This document shows, piece after piece, positions 36,870 through 45,190 of a DNA stretch of 64,000 nucleotides. The DNA is taken from the NCBI GenBank assembly GCA_902784475.1, contig CACZUX010000034.1, positions 1 through 64,000 on the forward strand, written 5' to 3'. The translations under genes were made by a program, and so were the position numbers. Position 1 is the first letter of the stretch, and every line of letters starts with the position of its first letter. The notes under the pieces are model-generated. The model had not been told where the DNA came from. It saw nothing but the letters and a program-made list of their open reading frames with translations, and made no database searches. The stretch comes from an uncultured Bacteroidales bacterium (lineage in GTDB: Bacteria > Bacteroidota > Bacteroidia > Bacteroidales > Bacteroidaceae).

Positions 36870-36892
36870 GGCACAGAGCTTTAAGTTTGGGG

Positions 36893-36924
36893 CAAAAATA
36901 CGGAACGGGCGCGTAACTGCCAAA
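36893..36924 (-). promoter_or_regulatory. -33/-7 promoter of the A-B-C cassette, copy 1
   Basis: Minus-strand TTTG (plus 36921-36924), exactly 20 nt spacer, TATTTTTG (plus 36893-36900), then a 23-nt leader to the ATG of gene A. The same elements with the same spacing precede copy 2. Confidence 0.8.
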
Positions 36925-37002
36925 AAATATGTCAAAAAAATATCGTTTTTTTACAAAAAAATGTATCTGACACTTCGTTTTTTACGTTTTAGGCACTTTT
37001 TT

Positions 37003-37037
37003 TTCAAAAAAGCAGGCCGCCGGATAGTTCCGACGGC
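37003..37037 (-). terminator. Terminator-like hairpin upstream of cassette copy 1
   Basis: Minus strand GCCGTCGGA, loop, TCCGGCGGC, then CTGC and a run of seven T. It matches the ackA terminator at 45191-45226 and marks the right edge of the duplicated block. No intact gene ends directly before it here, so it is probably a duplicated copy of that terminator. Confidence 0.7.
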
Positions 37038-37113
37038 GCTGCACGAACTTCTTGCTCTGGTTCTCGAAGTAATTATGCGCCATTTCACCGAAGAAATAAT
37101 CATCTGCGGACGG

Positions 37114-37167
37114 TCATTTCTTAATCAGGTCACGCATCTTGTCGTAGTAGCCATCAACACCCAGTAG
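37114..37167 (-). pseudogene. Truncated copy of the small membrane protein C-terminus
   Basis: The minus strand encodes 'LLGVDGYYDKMRDLIKK' and a TGA. It matches the last 17 residues of the protein at 197-388 with one Lys-to-Arg change. Sequence upstream of it diverges, and about 25 nt further on there is a heptamer repeat tract. The N-terminal membrane helices are missing. Confidence 0.7.
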
Positions 37168-37193
37168 TTTGCACGAAATTTACTCACGCATTA

Positions 37194-37226
37194 GATTCTT
37201 CGTTCTTAGTTCTTCACTCTTAGTTC
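37194..37226 (-). repeat. Heptamer repeat at the cassette junction
   Basis: Plus-strand units ATTCTTC, GTTCTTA, GTTCTTC, ACTCTTA, GTTCAAA lie next to the truncated gene and the terminator. Confidence 0.75.
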
Positions 37227-37227
37227 A

Positions 37228-37262
37228 AAAGCCCTGTCGGAGCAATCCGGCAGGGCTTTTTT
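37228..37262 (-). terminator. Bidirectional rho-independent terminator
   Basis: Arms GCCCTGTCGG and CCGGCAGGGC pair with one wobble around AGCAAT and are flanked by AAAA and TTTTTTG. It lies two nucleotides after the stop of the 58-residue gene and probably ends the copy-2 cassette transcript. Confidence 0.85.
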
Positions 37263-37264
37263 GT

Positions 37265-37441
37265 TTACTCTTCCCACAAATCGTCGGAGGGAATCGTGGT
37301 GTGGCGAACCGTTTCGCGGCTGAGACCCTCTGGGGTCGGCTTGGTGGGATCATAAGGAACTTCCGGATCACTCGGATTAAGCAACTTCACCGGTGCTACG
37401 GCAACGACGGTGGATTCGGGAGTGATATAGGGCTTTTTCAT
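37265..37441 (-). CDS. Small 58-residue protein, unknown function
   Basis: An open frame from ATG at 37441 to TAA at 37265. It begins 'MKKPYITPESTVVAVAPVKL' and ends 'TTIPSDDLWEE'. No signal peptide, membrane helix or cysteine is visible. The centre is proline-rich ('NPSDPEVPYDPTKPTPEG'). The opening 'MKK.Y.TPE' is a style common among very short Bacteroidetes proteins, and I know of no function for these. Placement supports a real gene: it is the last open frame of the copy-2 cassette, on the same strand, 36 nt after gene C, and followed within two nucleotides by a strong terminator. Copy 1 has no equivalent; there gene D follows C instead. Confidence 0.65.
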   Translation of the reverse strand: MKKPYITPESTVVAVAPVKLLNPSDPEVPYDPTKPTPEGLSRETVRHTTIPSDDLWEE

Positions 37442-37448
37442 TTCTCAA

Positions 37449-37480
37449 ATTGATAATTGACAATTGACAATTGATAATTA
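37449..37480 (-). repeat. Heptamer repeat after gene C, copy 2
   Basis: Units TTGATAA, TTGACAA, TTGACAA, TTGATAA, TTA span the gap between the small gene and gene C. They include the TAA stop codon of gene C (37478-37480). Confidence 0.8.
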
Positions 37481-39916
37481 AATTACCACTTTCTTGCCGC
37501 CATGGATGTACAGACCGCTCTTGGAGGGCTTCTCCGTCAGGCGACGGCCGTTCAAGTCATACCAAGGTGCATCATCGTCCATTGAATCCTGAATCCTGAA
37601 TCCTGAATCCTGAATCTCACCGACTGCAGTCGGGTCATCGAAGTGCAGCGTCATGCGGCCCTGCTGGGGAACGTCGTTCATCGCCAGCCAGGCCACGTAA
37701 GACGGGAGGGTGTTGTTCTTCGGATGGTAGGCGTAAAAGCCAAGGTTGTCGTAAGAGGTGTCACCGGAGGGACGGCCCAGCGTCAGGAAGTTGGTCATCA
37801 TCTCCGAAGCCGTCATCCTGTGGCCGCCGGGATCGACGCTGCCCTTGAAGAGGTTGCCCTCGTAGTCAGTGGCAGAGCCGGGATTGGGACCATCGTAGCG
37901 GTAGAGGTAGAGCGTGCCGGTGCCCTCGTAGGCCAAGAGTACAGGCGTCAGAGCCGGCACGACGTCGCCTTGTATCTTCTTGAGGTTGATCTTGCCCTCA
38001 CCGATGGACTGGCACCACCAGGCAGTGACGCCATCGGGCAGCTCCACGGGATAAGGCAGGATCAGGGTGGACATGCCGCCCGGATTGCGGTTGACGGGGA
38101 AATAGGTGAACATGTGGTTGGGGGAGTCTGCATATTCGGAGTAGAACTGTTTCCAATAGTCGGCGTTGCTGTAGCCGTAGCCGCCGGAAGCCTGGTAGCC
38201 GAGGAAGAGCTCATACTGGGTGCCGTCCTTGATGAAGATGTCGAGATCCTCGGGGCAGCCGTCGAAGGCGTGCCCGCCCATCAATTCCATCACAGGTGGG
38301 CGGTTATCGCCGTCGTCCACCTCGCGGCCGGGCTCCACCCAGGTGTCCACATAGAGCGTCGTGAGGCCCGTCATGCCCTCGAAGGCGTAGTCGGCAATGT
38401 TGTCGGCCAGCTCCTGATGGATGGTGAGCACAGTGGGCAACTTGGGCGCCGTGAGCAGATAGCGGTGTTTCATGTCGTAGAGCGCCTCGTCCTTCACGCT
38501 GCATCCGGCGCAGCCGTCGCTGAGCACGAAGGCCTGCTGCACACTGTGGCGCTGGGGATAGGCGATGCTGTCGAGCGACTCGGGCAGCAGGACACGGTTC
38601 ACGGACCCCAGAGGCTCGAAGGCGTTGGCGCCGAGGCCGGTGGTGGTGAGGGGGGTCAGGCTGAAATAGGAGTGCAGGTTGTCGTTGACGACGAAGTCGC
38701 CCGAGTTCGTAGCACCGACAACCTTCTCGAGGGCTACGGTGCAGGAGGTCATCTGCATCACGGTGTTTCTGCCGTCATCAATATCCACCGCCTCCTCCGT
38801 CCGGAACCTCGCACTCAGGTAGCCGGGAATGGAGTCGGCCTCGTTATCGCCCATGTGGCCCACGTTCGTTGTGTAGAACGAGTCGCCGTAGTTGTAGCGC
38901 ATGAACACCTTCAGCTCGGGATAGCCGTTGAGAGGATAGACCCACTGGTCTTTCCCGAGGGTGTATTCATCATTATACATGCTGAACAGTAAGGGTTGCT
39001 TCATCTGCTCATCCGTACACGCCGCAATCTCGTCACCCCTGGGGTCGCCGCTGCCACCATCATAACCGGTGCCTTTCACGCCGTCATCGCGGTAGAGGTA
39101 GAAATTATTCACCAGCTTCTCACTGAAACGCTCACCGGCAATGGCACCAATGCAATCGTCGCTATGAGGGATGACTTTTCCGCTGAAGTAACAGTGATAG
39201 ATGCCAGAGGTGTTGTCATCGCCCTGCTCTATCTTGCCCACCAGTCCACCGAGCTGAGCGTCGGCCTCTACGGTGATGTCGCTATAACAGTATTCTATTC
39301 TGTTGTGGTTGTTGGTCATATAGCCGCAGATGGCGCCAAACTCATCGTTGCCGCTTTCGTACTGCCTCACGCTTCCTCCCACCACGGCACAGTGGGTGAT
39401 GGTGCTGTGGTTGTACATTCTGCCGCAAAGGGCACCGATGTGACAGTCGTCACCGTCGCCGGCGCAGATGTCCACATTCTCCAGTTTGAGGTTCATGACT
39501 TTGCCGTTGTCTATCTTGCCGAAGAGCGCGCGATTGTTGTCCTTTCCTTTGATTTTCAGGTTTTTGATGACGTGACCCCGACCGTCGAAGGTGCCGCCGA
39601 ACTTGTGGTCGTCGTTCCATCCGAGGGTATAGTCGTTGAAGTTTTTGTTGTTCAGGTCGATGTCATTCATCAGATAGATGGTCCAGCCTTTGTAGCCCTG
39701 ATCGTCGTCCTCGAAATCATCCCAGAATTCGCGCAGGGCAACGAATTGGTCGGGCGTGTAGATATAGATGGTCTTGGTGTCCGGAAACGCAGCGATTTGA
39801 TCCGCTATCGTCTCGCCGTCCCAAATCATATCGGGGTCGGTGATGTCCACCGCACCGGCCTGCACGGCAGCCATCGCCGCCAGCAGCATGGTCCATATAT
39901 TCTTTTTCATCATCAT
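37478..39916 (-). CDS. Surface protein C (copy 2): GLUG repeats plus BspA-like region
   Basis: About 812 residues. Three in-frame ATGs precede 'KKNIWTMLLAAMAAVQAGA', a cleavable signal. The N-terminal half carries GLUG-type turns ('FGGTFDGRGHVIKNLKIKG', 'IGALCGRMYNHSTITHCAVV', 'LGGLVGKIEQGD'). The central part carries BspA-like repeats ('GANAFEPLGSVNRVLLPESL', 'IADYAFEGMTGLTTLYVDTW', 'GGHAFDGCPEDLDIFIKDG'). The tail is 'PWYDLNGRRLTEKPSKSGLY' with a basic end. A heptamer repeat read as 'EIQDSGFRIQDSM' sits just before it. Its paralogue is 29485-31866. The gap to gene B is a heptamer tract, which also supplies the B stop codon. Likely a surface adhesin or glycan-binding protein; no enzymatic motif seen. 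Confidence 0.78.
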   Translation of the reverse strand: MMMKKNIWTMLLAAMAAVQAGAVDITDPDMIWDGETIADQIAAFPDTKTIYIYTPDQFVALREFWDDFEDDDQGYKGWTIYLMNDIDLNNKNFNDYTLGWNDDHKFGGTFDGRGHVIKNLKIKGKDNNRALFGKIDNGKVMNLKLENVDICAGDGDDCHIGALCGRMYNHSTITHCAVVGGSVRQYESGNDEFGAICGYMTNNHNRIEYCYSDITVEADAQLGGLVGKIEQGDDNTSGIYHCYFSGKVIPHSDDCIGAIAGERFSEKLVNNFYLYRDDGVKGTGYDGGSGDPRGDEIAACTDEQMKQPLLFSMYNDEYTLGKDQWVYPLNGYPELKVFMRYNYGDSFYTTNVGHMGDNEADSIPGYLSARFRTEEAVDIDDGRNTVMQMTSCTVALEKVVGATNSGDFVVNDNLHSYFSLTPLTTTGLGANAFEPLGSVNRVLLPESLDSIAYPQRHSVQQAFVLSDGCAGCSVKDEALYDMKHRYLLTAPKLPTVLTIHQELADNIADYAFEGMTGLTTLYVDTWVEPGREVDDGDNRPPVMELMGGHAFDGCPEDLDIFIKDGTQYELFLGYQASGGYGYSNADYWKQFYSEYADSPNHMFTYFPVNRNPGGMSTLILPYPVELPDGVTAWWCQSIGEGKINLKKIQGDVVPALTPVLLAYEGTGTLYLYRYDGPNPGSATDYEGNLFKGSVDPGGHRMTASEMMTNFLTLGRPSGDTSYDNLGFYAYHPKNNTLPSYVAWLAMNDVPQQGRMTLHFDDPTAVGEIQDSGFRIQDSMDDDAPWYDLNGRRLTEKPSKSGLYIHGGKKVVI
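37581..37618 (-). repeat. Heptamer repeat inside gene C, copy 2
   Basis: Plus-strand TGAATCC repeated four to five times, translated in frame in the linker before the C-terminal tail. Copy 1 has a different heptamer (ACTCTTC type) at the equivalent site. Confidence 0.85.
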
Positions 39917-39961
39917 CAATTATCAATTGTCAATTATCAATTATCAATTGTCAATTATCAA
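39917..39961 (-). repeat. Heptamer repeat between genes B and C, copy 2
   Basis: Six or more ATCAATT/GTCAATT units in a row, longer than the corresponding tract of copy 1 at 31865-31892. The TGA stop of gene B is part of it. Confidence 0.85.
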
Positions 39962-42900
39962 TACGCAAACTTCACCGTCTCGTCGCCGGAGGACACCAGC
40001 CCAACCCCGCTGCGCTGCATCACGGGGAAGAAGGCCCGGCCGTCGTCGCCAGCCGTCTTGCGGGCCAGCACGGTGCCGTTGGCCTGATAGAGGCGCACCT
40101 GCTCGCCGGCCTTCACGCCGCTCACCACCAGGCGGTCGCCCGAGCGGCTCACGTGCATGCGGGAGGTCTTGTCGTCGTTGCTGAAGACGCGCTTCACAGC
40201 CACCACCTCGGGCGAGGGATAGAGCGTCACCACGCCGCTGTTGTCGCTGCCGGAGAAGAGGTCGACCCCGATGCGCGCGTATTTTTCTGAGACGGGGAGT
40301 CTGTAGGCCAGTGTGGCGCCGACATACATCTTTACTTTCTCGGTGACGCCGGGCACCTTGAGCATGACGTAGCCGGCCCTATAGCTGCCGCAGTCGTGCA
40401 TATAGCCGCTCTCGCCGTCTTCATCGTCCAGGCTACAGAGCACCCTCTTGGTTTCATACTTGATGTGGTCGTTGCCCGTCGTCCTGTAGACGATGGAGCC
40501 GTAGGACGTTTCCTTCAGGCCCACGACAATGGCAAAGCGTTTCGGCAGGCGACGGCGGGCATAGTTGCGCACGCAGATGGTGATGTAGTTGTCGCCGTTC
40601 TCGTCCACCCTCTGAGCCACCACGAAGCACTTCAGCTTCGGCCTGTAGGGATAGAAGCGGCCCGTCGCGCGCTCGCGGATGTTCTGACCATGCTCTTCGG
40701 CGTCGGCCGAGGTACCGGCAAGGCCGCGCGCACCCGAGATATGCTCTTCGTCCGAGAGGCCGAGCACGTCGTCGTAGTCCACCTTCATCCTGGTGTCAAT
40801 GCCGCTGCCCATAATATAAGGTACGGATATACGCTCCTGATGGGAGGCGCCGGCGGGCACGCTCAGGTCGAGCGGATAAGTGTATTTTTCGCCCTCTTTG
40901 TCGCCCACCGTCAGCACGCAGTTCTTGATGGTCGAGGTGCCGTAGTTGGTGACGGTGACGAGCAGCGAGACCGAATCCTTGTCGCACTGGAAGGCCTGAT
41001 TCTCCTCCGGGTCGAACTGCACGCTGTAGCCGAAGGCGTTGCCGAAATAGGCCGCCTTGCGGTTGAGCTGGAGTAAGCCCTCCTTGTCGGCGCCTATGAA
41101 GCACACGTCAATCTTCTCCTTGGTCATGTAGCCGTCGAAGCTGTAGATGGTGCCGCCGGCATCCGTCTGAACGGCGGTGATGGGCGTGCCCAGATGGAAG
41201 CTGCCGTCCGTGTTGGGCACCAGACGCGAAGCGCAGAGACGCATGCGCACGGAGTCGCTCTCAAGCACCTGATCACGCCAAAGCAGCGCCACATTGTTGA
41301 GCGACTTGGCCTCCAGGTCGGGCACGACGGCAAACTCGTCGGCATTGGACCCGCTCAGCATGAGCGAAGAGTTGATGCCCTTCTTTTCCTTGCCGTCCAT
41401 GCCGAAGCTCCTGATGTGGACGCACGAGGTGTGGGAGGCGCTGTCGGTCAGCGTCATCCATGCCACCAGGTTACAGTCGCCCACACGGCTGAGGCGCACG
41501 GACTCCTCGGTGTAGGGCAGCGTCTGAGTGGTGACGGCATTGTTGCCGTCCACCGTGATGCCGACGTTCTCATCCTGAGCGCCATAGACGCCTCTGCGCG
41601 CCACGATGAAAGCCGTAGTGCCGTCGAAGACAACGCGGTAGTCCTTGAGGCAGAAGCCCTCGTTGACCTCCGCCAGCTGCACGGGCGCCGACCAGGTCTC
41701 ATTGCCGTCGAAGCGCGACATCATCAGGTGGCCGTTCATCAGGAGGTCGGTCAGCTGCACGGTGTCGCCCTCCTGCACCCAGCTGGCCTTCTCGAAGGTG
41801 CCCTCCTGCCAGACGGCGACAGCCTTGCCGTCATCGGCCACAGCCACACGCGGCTTGAAGGAAGCGGTCTCGGGAGAGGCGTAGATGGGTTTGGGCTGGT
41901 ACCACTTGGGGCCATCGGTCTTCTTGGTGTAGTAGAGGTCAAAGACGCGGCTGGCCTGATTCACCGTCACGTCGAGCGTCAGCGAATCCTCCAGCTGCTC
42001 CTTGGGAATCGTCGCAGTGGCCTGCTCCATCACCGCCAGGTCGAGACCGGGCACGGAAGCGGCGTCGTAGTCGCTGCAGCCGCCCGAACGCCAGTCGGAG
42101 ATGGTGGTGGGATTGCCCAAAGAGGCCACCTCAACGGTGAACTGGTTGGGGTCGTCGGGCTTGCCCTTATTGCTCTGATAGATGATGCTGTCGCCGCCCG
42201 CGATGAACTTCACCGGCTGGTTGAAGTCGGCGTAATTGCTGACGAACTCGCCCGGAAGAGCGGCGGCGGGAGCGGGCTTCTTGTCGGGATCGGCATCATC
42301 GCTCAGATAGTAGACAAAATTCTTGTGGAAGGGATTCTTGTAGTTCGTCGGCCTGATGAGCATGTCCCCGGTGTCCATCTGGCCTATATCCCAGCTCTTG
42401 TGCTTGCTCCAGAAGAGGAACTTCACCTTGTAGTAGGCACCCAGGCCGGCATACCAGTTCCAGGCGCTGCCCGAGAATTCGTTGCGGAAATCCAATCGGG
42501 AGCCTCCGGCATACTTGAAGGTGACACCGCAGCCCGCCGTCAGACCGAACTCGGCGCCGGCGATGAATGCGTCAATTTTGGCTCTGATGCGGCCGTTGAT
42601 GTAGGCCTGACCGAGGAACTTGAAAGCCAGGATGTGGTTCTTCAGCGGATCAAGGCTCCCCTTCGTGTTTTCGAAAGCAAAGAGTCCCGCATTGATGTTG
42701 ACCCTCACGCCTGCACCGGCCGACACCTTCGGGCCGATGATGTCGGAAACCACACCCACCAGTTTGTTCTTACTCAGCCAGTTGCTGAAGTCGGAAACAG
42801 CATTGGGCATGCCCTTCATACCGCCAAGGGCACGCACCATGTTGGAGAAATTGAAACCGAAGCGGACATTAGCCGCAGCCTCGGCGTTCAAGCCGGCCTC

Positions 42901-44322
42901 GTCGACAAATTGCATGCCCAGGAACCACTGCTTCCAGTCGTCTCCGTCCAGCGACAGCGGGATGGAGTACTTCTGATACAATTCCGCATAGGCGCTAAGA
43001 GTCAGATCGGCGTCGAAGTTCGCTTTCTCGCCGCCCTTCTGCATTTTGTCCAGCTTGGACGACATGTCAAGCGTCTCGAACTCGAATCCGTCGGCCATAC
43101 CCATTGTCAACCTACCCGATTGCGATTCGTTAGGCCAGTTTTTGCTCTCCTTGTTGGCCATGTCGTACTTATAGAAGACGCCGATACCGATGGCCGACGA
43201 CACCTGAATCTTCTTGGTCTTGAAGAAATCGAGGTTGACTCCGAGGCGGGCGTAGAACGGCGGCGTCATAGGAATCCAGAAGTCCATCCGCTTGTAGGCG
43301 TCGGGCGCAAGGTCATTCGTCCAGCCCTCAGCATTCGTCTGCGCTTCGCCTCCCTTGAGGCGCTCCTCGGCGGCAGCGCGGGCGTCGGCCTTCATCTTTT
43401 CCAGGTCGAGATACTTGTTGTAGAGGATGGGCAGCTCGCGCACATTTTCGCCGGCAAAGGCCACAGCGGGTCGGCCGGAGGTGTTGACCGCCAGATACCC
43501 GCTCAGACTAAACCTCGTGGTCCAGTATTTGTAGTCGAAGTATTTGCTGGTGATCGGCCTCGTGTTGCCGTCGAGGCTCTCCGTGAGGATGTCGTTCTTC
43601 TCGGCGTCGTTGTGCACCTTCTGCAGCGTGATGGCGGCGTCAGTATCATAGGATTTTGGCGCCACGATGGCCACCTCCATCCGGGCGTAGCTCATATACT
43701 TCTTGTCCTCGGCCAGCTTCATGGTGTCCCTGTGGGAGCCGAACTCGTCGTAATACACCGTCTCGGTGAGCTGCACGGGCAGAATATCCGAAGACTGTAT
43801 GCTGCTCACGTAGAAGTCGCCGCGAAGGTCGAGCGTGGGCGTCAGCGTCGAGAGTATCGATGAAGTTACCTTGGGCGAAGTGACCGGTTCGGGGATGCTC
43901 TCCAGGAAGATCTCCACCTCCTCCCTGTCGCTGTCGATGATGCCCGTCACGTGGTTGTAGGAGCCGGGATACATGCAGAGCTTCGGCAGATACTTGTCGC
44001 TATAGCACTCGATGGTGGCGGGCTCGCCGTCAGTCAACACATAGAGGCGATGGGTCTTGGGATCCAGGCCCCACTCGAGCAGACGTTTGTCCGTCGGCAT
44101 GTTGGTGGTGTCGGCGCTCACGGCGTGTATTGTCAGACCCTTCGTCTCGATGGAAGGCTTGTTGTCGAGGAAGAGGCTCACCCAAAGCGTGTCGTGATAG
44201 GAGAAAAGGCGCGAATCCAGATACGTGGGGTTGGGGGCCTCCATACGCTTGTGCTGGTTAAAAGGCATCGACGGGCCCGTCCTCACCGACACCGTGTTGT
44301 CGCTCACGCCCTGGCCCACCAT
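39958..44322 (-). CDS. Gene B (copy 2): giant cassette protein of unknown function
   Basis: A 1454-residue protein. No family recognised over most of its length. It starts 'MVGQGVSDNTVSVRTGPSMP' without a signal peptide, inside the end of gene A (19-nt overlap). The middle is long and beta-rich ('NVRFGFNFSNMVRALGGMKG', 'GPKVSAGAGVRVNINAGLFA', 'NEFSGSAWNWYAGLGAYYKV'), which could be outer-membrane-like strands. About 860-1000 resembles propeller or sialidase-like repeats ('KPRVAVADDGKAVAVWQEGT', 'LMMSRFDGNETWSAPVQLAE'), and about 1110-1250 a CARDB-like Ig domain ('VSLLVTVTNYGTSTIKNCVL'). The last 45 residues ('VRLYQANGTVLARKTAGDD') resemble the secretion-type tails of other proteins here. That fits export, so the missing leader is odd unless A and B are one protein. 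Confidence 0.7.
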   Translation of the reverse strand: MVGQGVSDNTVSVRTGPSMPFNQHKRMEAPNPTYLDSRLFSYHDTLWVSLFLDNKPSIETKGLTIHAVSADTTNMPTDKRLLEWGLDPKTHRLYVLTDGEPATIECYSDKYLPKLCMYPGSYNHVTGIIDSDREEVEIFLESIPEPVTSPKVTSSILSTLTPTLDLRGDFYVSSIQSSDILPVQLTETVYYDEFGSHRDTMKLAEDKKYMSYARMEVAIVAPKSYDTDAAITLQKVHNDAEKNDILTESLDGNTRPITSKYFDYKYWTTRFSLSGYLAVNTSGRPAVAFAGENVRELPILYNKYLDLEKMKADARAAAEERLKGGEAQTNAEGWTNDLAPDAYKRMDFWIPMTPPFYARLGVNLDFFKTKKIQVSSAIGIGVFYKYDMANKESKNWPNESQSGRLTMGMADGFEFETLDMSSKLDKMQKGGEKANFDADLTLSAYAELYQKYSIPLSLDGDDWKQWFLGMQFVDEAGLNAEAAANVRFGFNFSNMVRALGGMKGMPNAVSDFSNWLSKNKLVGVVSDIIGPKVSAGAGVRVNINAGLFAFENTKGSLDPLKNHILAFKFLGQAYINGRIRAKIDAFIAGAEFGLTAGCGVTFKYAGGSRLDFRNEFSGSAWNWYAGLGAYYKVKFLFWSKHKSWDIGQMDTGDMLIRPTNYKNPFHKNFVYYLSDDADPDKKPAPAAALPGEFVSNYADFNQPVKFIAGGDSIIYQSNKGKPDDPNQFTVEVASLGNPTTISDWRSGGCSDYDAASVPGLDLAVMEQATATIPKEQLEDSLTLDVTVNQASRVFDLYYTKKTDGPKWYQPKPIYASPETASFKPRVAVADDGKAVAVWQEGTFEKASWVQEGDTVQLTDLLMNGHLMMSRFDGNETWSAPVQLAEVNEGFCLKDYRVVFDGTTAFIVARRGVYGAQDENVGITVDGNNAVTTQTLPYTEESVRLSRVGDCNLVAWMTLTDSASHTSCVHIRSFGMDGKEKKGINSSLMLSGSNADEFAVVPDLEAKSLNNVALLWRDQVLESDSVRMRLCASRLVPNTDGSFHLGTPITAVQTDAGGTIYSFDGYMTKEKIDVCFIGADKEGLLQLNRKAAYFGNAFGYSVQFDPEENQAFQCDKDSVSLLVTVTNYGTSTIKNCVLTVGDKEGEKYTYPLDLSVPAGASHQERISVPYIMGSGIDTRMKVDYDDVLGLSDEEHISGARGLAGTSADAEEHGQNIRERATGRFYPYRPKLKCFVVAQRVDENGDNYITICVRNYARRRLPKRFAIVVGLKETSYGSIVYRTTGNDHIKYETKRVLCSLDDEDGESGYMHDCGSYRAGYVMLKVPGVTEKVKMYVGATLAYRLPVSEKYARIGVDLFSGSDNSGVVTLYPSPEVVAVKRVFSNDDKTSRMHVSRSGDRLVVSGVKAGEQVRLYQANGTVLARKTAGDDGRAFFPVMQRSGVGLVSSGDETVKFAY

Positions 44323-45056
44323 TCGTGGTCCAGTTTGATGCGCTTGAAGCCGTCGGCCATCAAATAGGCTTCCACCAGGTCGCCGTCCTCGTAGTCGTAG
44401 AAGGTGTAGAGCTTGTCCACCTTCAGGCTCTTGATGTAGGCTGTGTCGCTCAGCTGCGTGTCGCTGTTGTAGCGGATCAGCTGCAGGGTGTAGTCGCCGG
44501 CGACGATGCGGCTCTTGTCGAGCATCACTGAACGTACGGAGGCCGAACCGTAGCCGTGACTGTGGAAGATGAAGTACTTCGCCGTCTCTTCACCCTGGCC
44601 CTGCGGCCAGATCTTCACCTCGATCTGGTTGTCGCTGATGGGCGGCATGATGTAGGCGTAGTTATCGGCGGAGAACACCTTCGTGTTGTTTTGCGAGGGG
44701 TCTGTCTCGCTCTTGATGCAGGTCACGCGGACGTAGAAAGGCCGGTTGCCCTGAGCCTTGTCCAGACGCAAGACGATATACTGGTTGTCGCGGGCGTCGA
44801 AGATCTGCTTGTAGAAGCCCGCAGTGTCCTTCGGAGCGGGGTCGCGGAAGACCTCCTTGAGGGCTTCCATCTCGGCGCCGTTGTCCATTACGGCGTGATC
44901 AATCTCCTGCCACTGGAACTTGCTGATGTCGGCCCACGAGTCCAGCTGACTCAGGTTCACGGCACGCTCTACGGTGAAGTCGTCAGCCGCAAAATTGACA
45001 ACGCTGACCAACGACAGGAAAAGAGCGATAAACGTTTTCTGTAGTATATGTTTCAT
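44304..45056 (-). CDS. Gene A (copy 2): exported protein heading the cassette
   Basis: A 250-residue protein with signal peptide MKHILQKTFIALFLSLVSVV, start at 45056. It is beta-rich and nearly identical to copy 1 up to 'YTFYDYEDGDLVE', then continues 'AYLMADGFKRIKLDHEWW'. That stretch is absent from copy 1 (61 nt). It ends at a TGA inside the gene B start. No family recognised. Overlap with B, the lack of a leader on B and the frame relation (B is at -1 to A) suggest either translational coupling or an ancestral A-B fusion with a frame break. The promoter lies 23 nt upstream and is the same as in copy 1. Confidence 0.75.
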   Translation of the reverse strand: MKHILQKTFIALFLSLVSVVNFAADDFTVERAVNLSQLDSWADISKFQWQEIDHAVMDNGAEMEALKEVFRDPAPKDTAGFYKQIFDARDNQYIVLRLDKAQGNRPFYVRVTCIKSETDPSQNNTKVFSADNYAYIMPPISDNQIEVKIWPQGQGEETAKYFIFHSHGYGSASVRSVMLDKSRIVAGDYTLQLIRYNSDTQLSDTAYIKSLKVDKLYTFYDYEDGDLVEAYLMADGFKRIKLDHEWWARA

Positions 45057-45079
45057 GGCACAGAGCTTTAAGTTTAGGG

Positions 45080-45111
45080 CAAAAATAGGGAGCGGGCGCG
45101 TAACTGCCAAA
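45080..45111 (-). promoter_or_regulatory. -33/-7 promoter of the A-B-C cassette, copy 2
   Basis: Minus-strand TTTG (plus 45108-45111), 20-nt spacer, TATTTTTG (plus 45080-45087). The spacer is nearly identical to that of copy 1. Confidence 0.8.
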
Positions 45112-45190
45112 AAATCTGTCAAAAAATATCGTTTTTCTGCAAAAAAATGTCTCTGACACTTCGTTTTTTACGTTTTAGATACTTTTTTTT

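Larger units (their letters stand above)
29485..37037 (-). repeat. Tandem duplication, copy 1 (A-B-C cassette)
   Basis: Genes A, B and C with their promoter and the upstream terminator hairpin, repeated at 37478-45226 in the same order and strand. Similarity starts inside gene C and ends within the hairpin at about 37015-37037, after which the flanks differ. Confidence 0.9.
37038..37264. other. Gene-poor junction between the two cassette copies
   Basis: With the promoter leader of copy 1 this makes about 390 nt without an intact gene. It contains the copy-1 terminator, a truncated paralogue of the small membrane protein (37114-37167), a heptamer repeat and a strong bidirectional terminator. 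In frame after the TGA of the truncated gene the minus strand reads 'DYFFGEMAHNYFENQSKKFV', which looks like protein sequence but has no start codon and runs into the hairpin. I read the stretch as recombination debris from the duplication. Confidence 0.5.

Noticed and set aside
44300..44330. Programmed -1 frameshift joining genes A and B
   Set aside because: No slippery X XXY YYZ heptamer or clear downstream structure is visible, and copy 1 would need a +1 shift instead. Kept only as one possible explanation.
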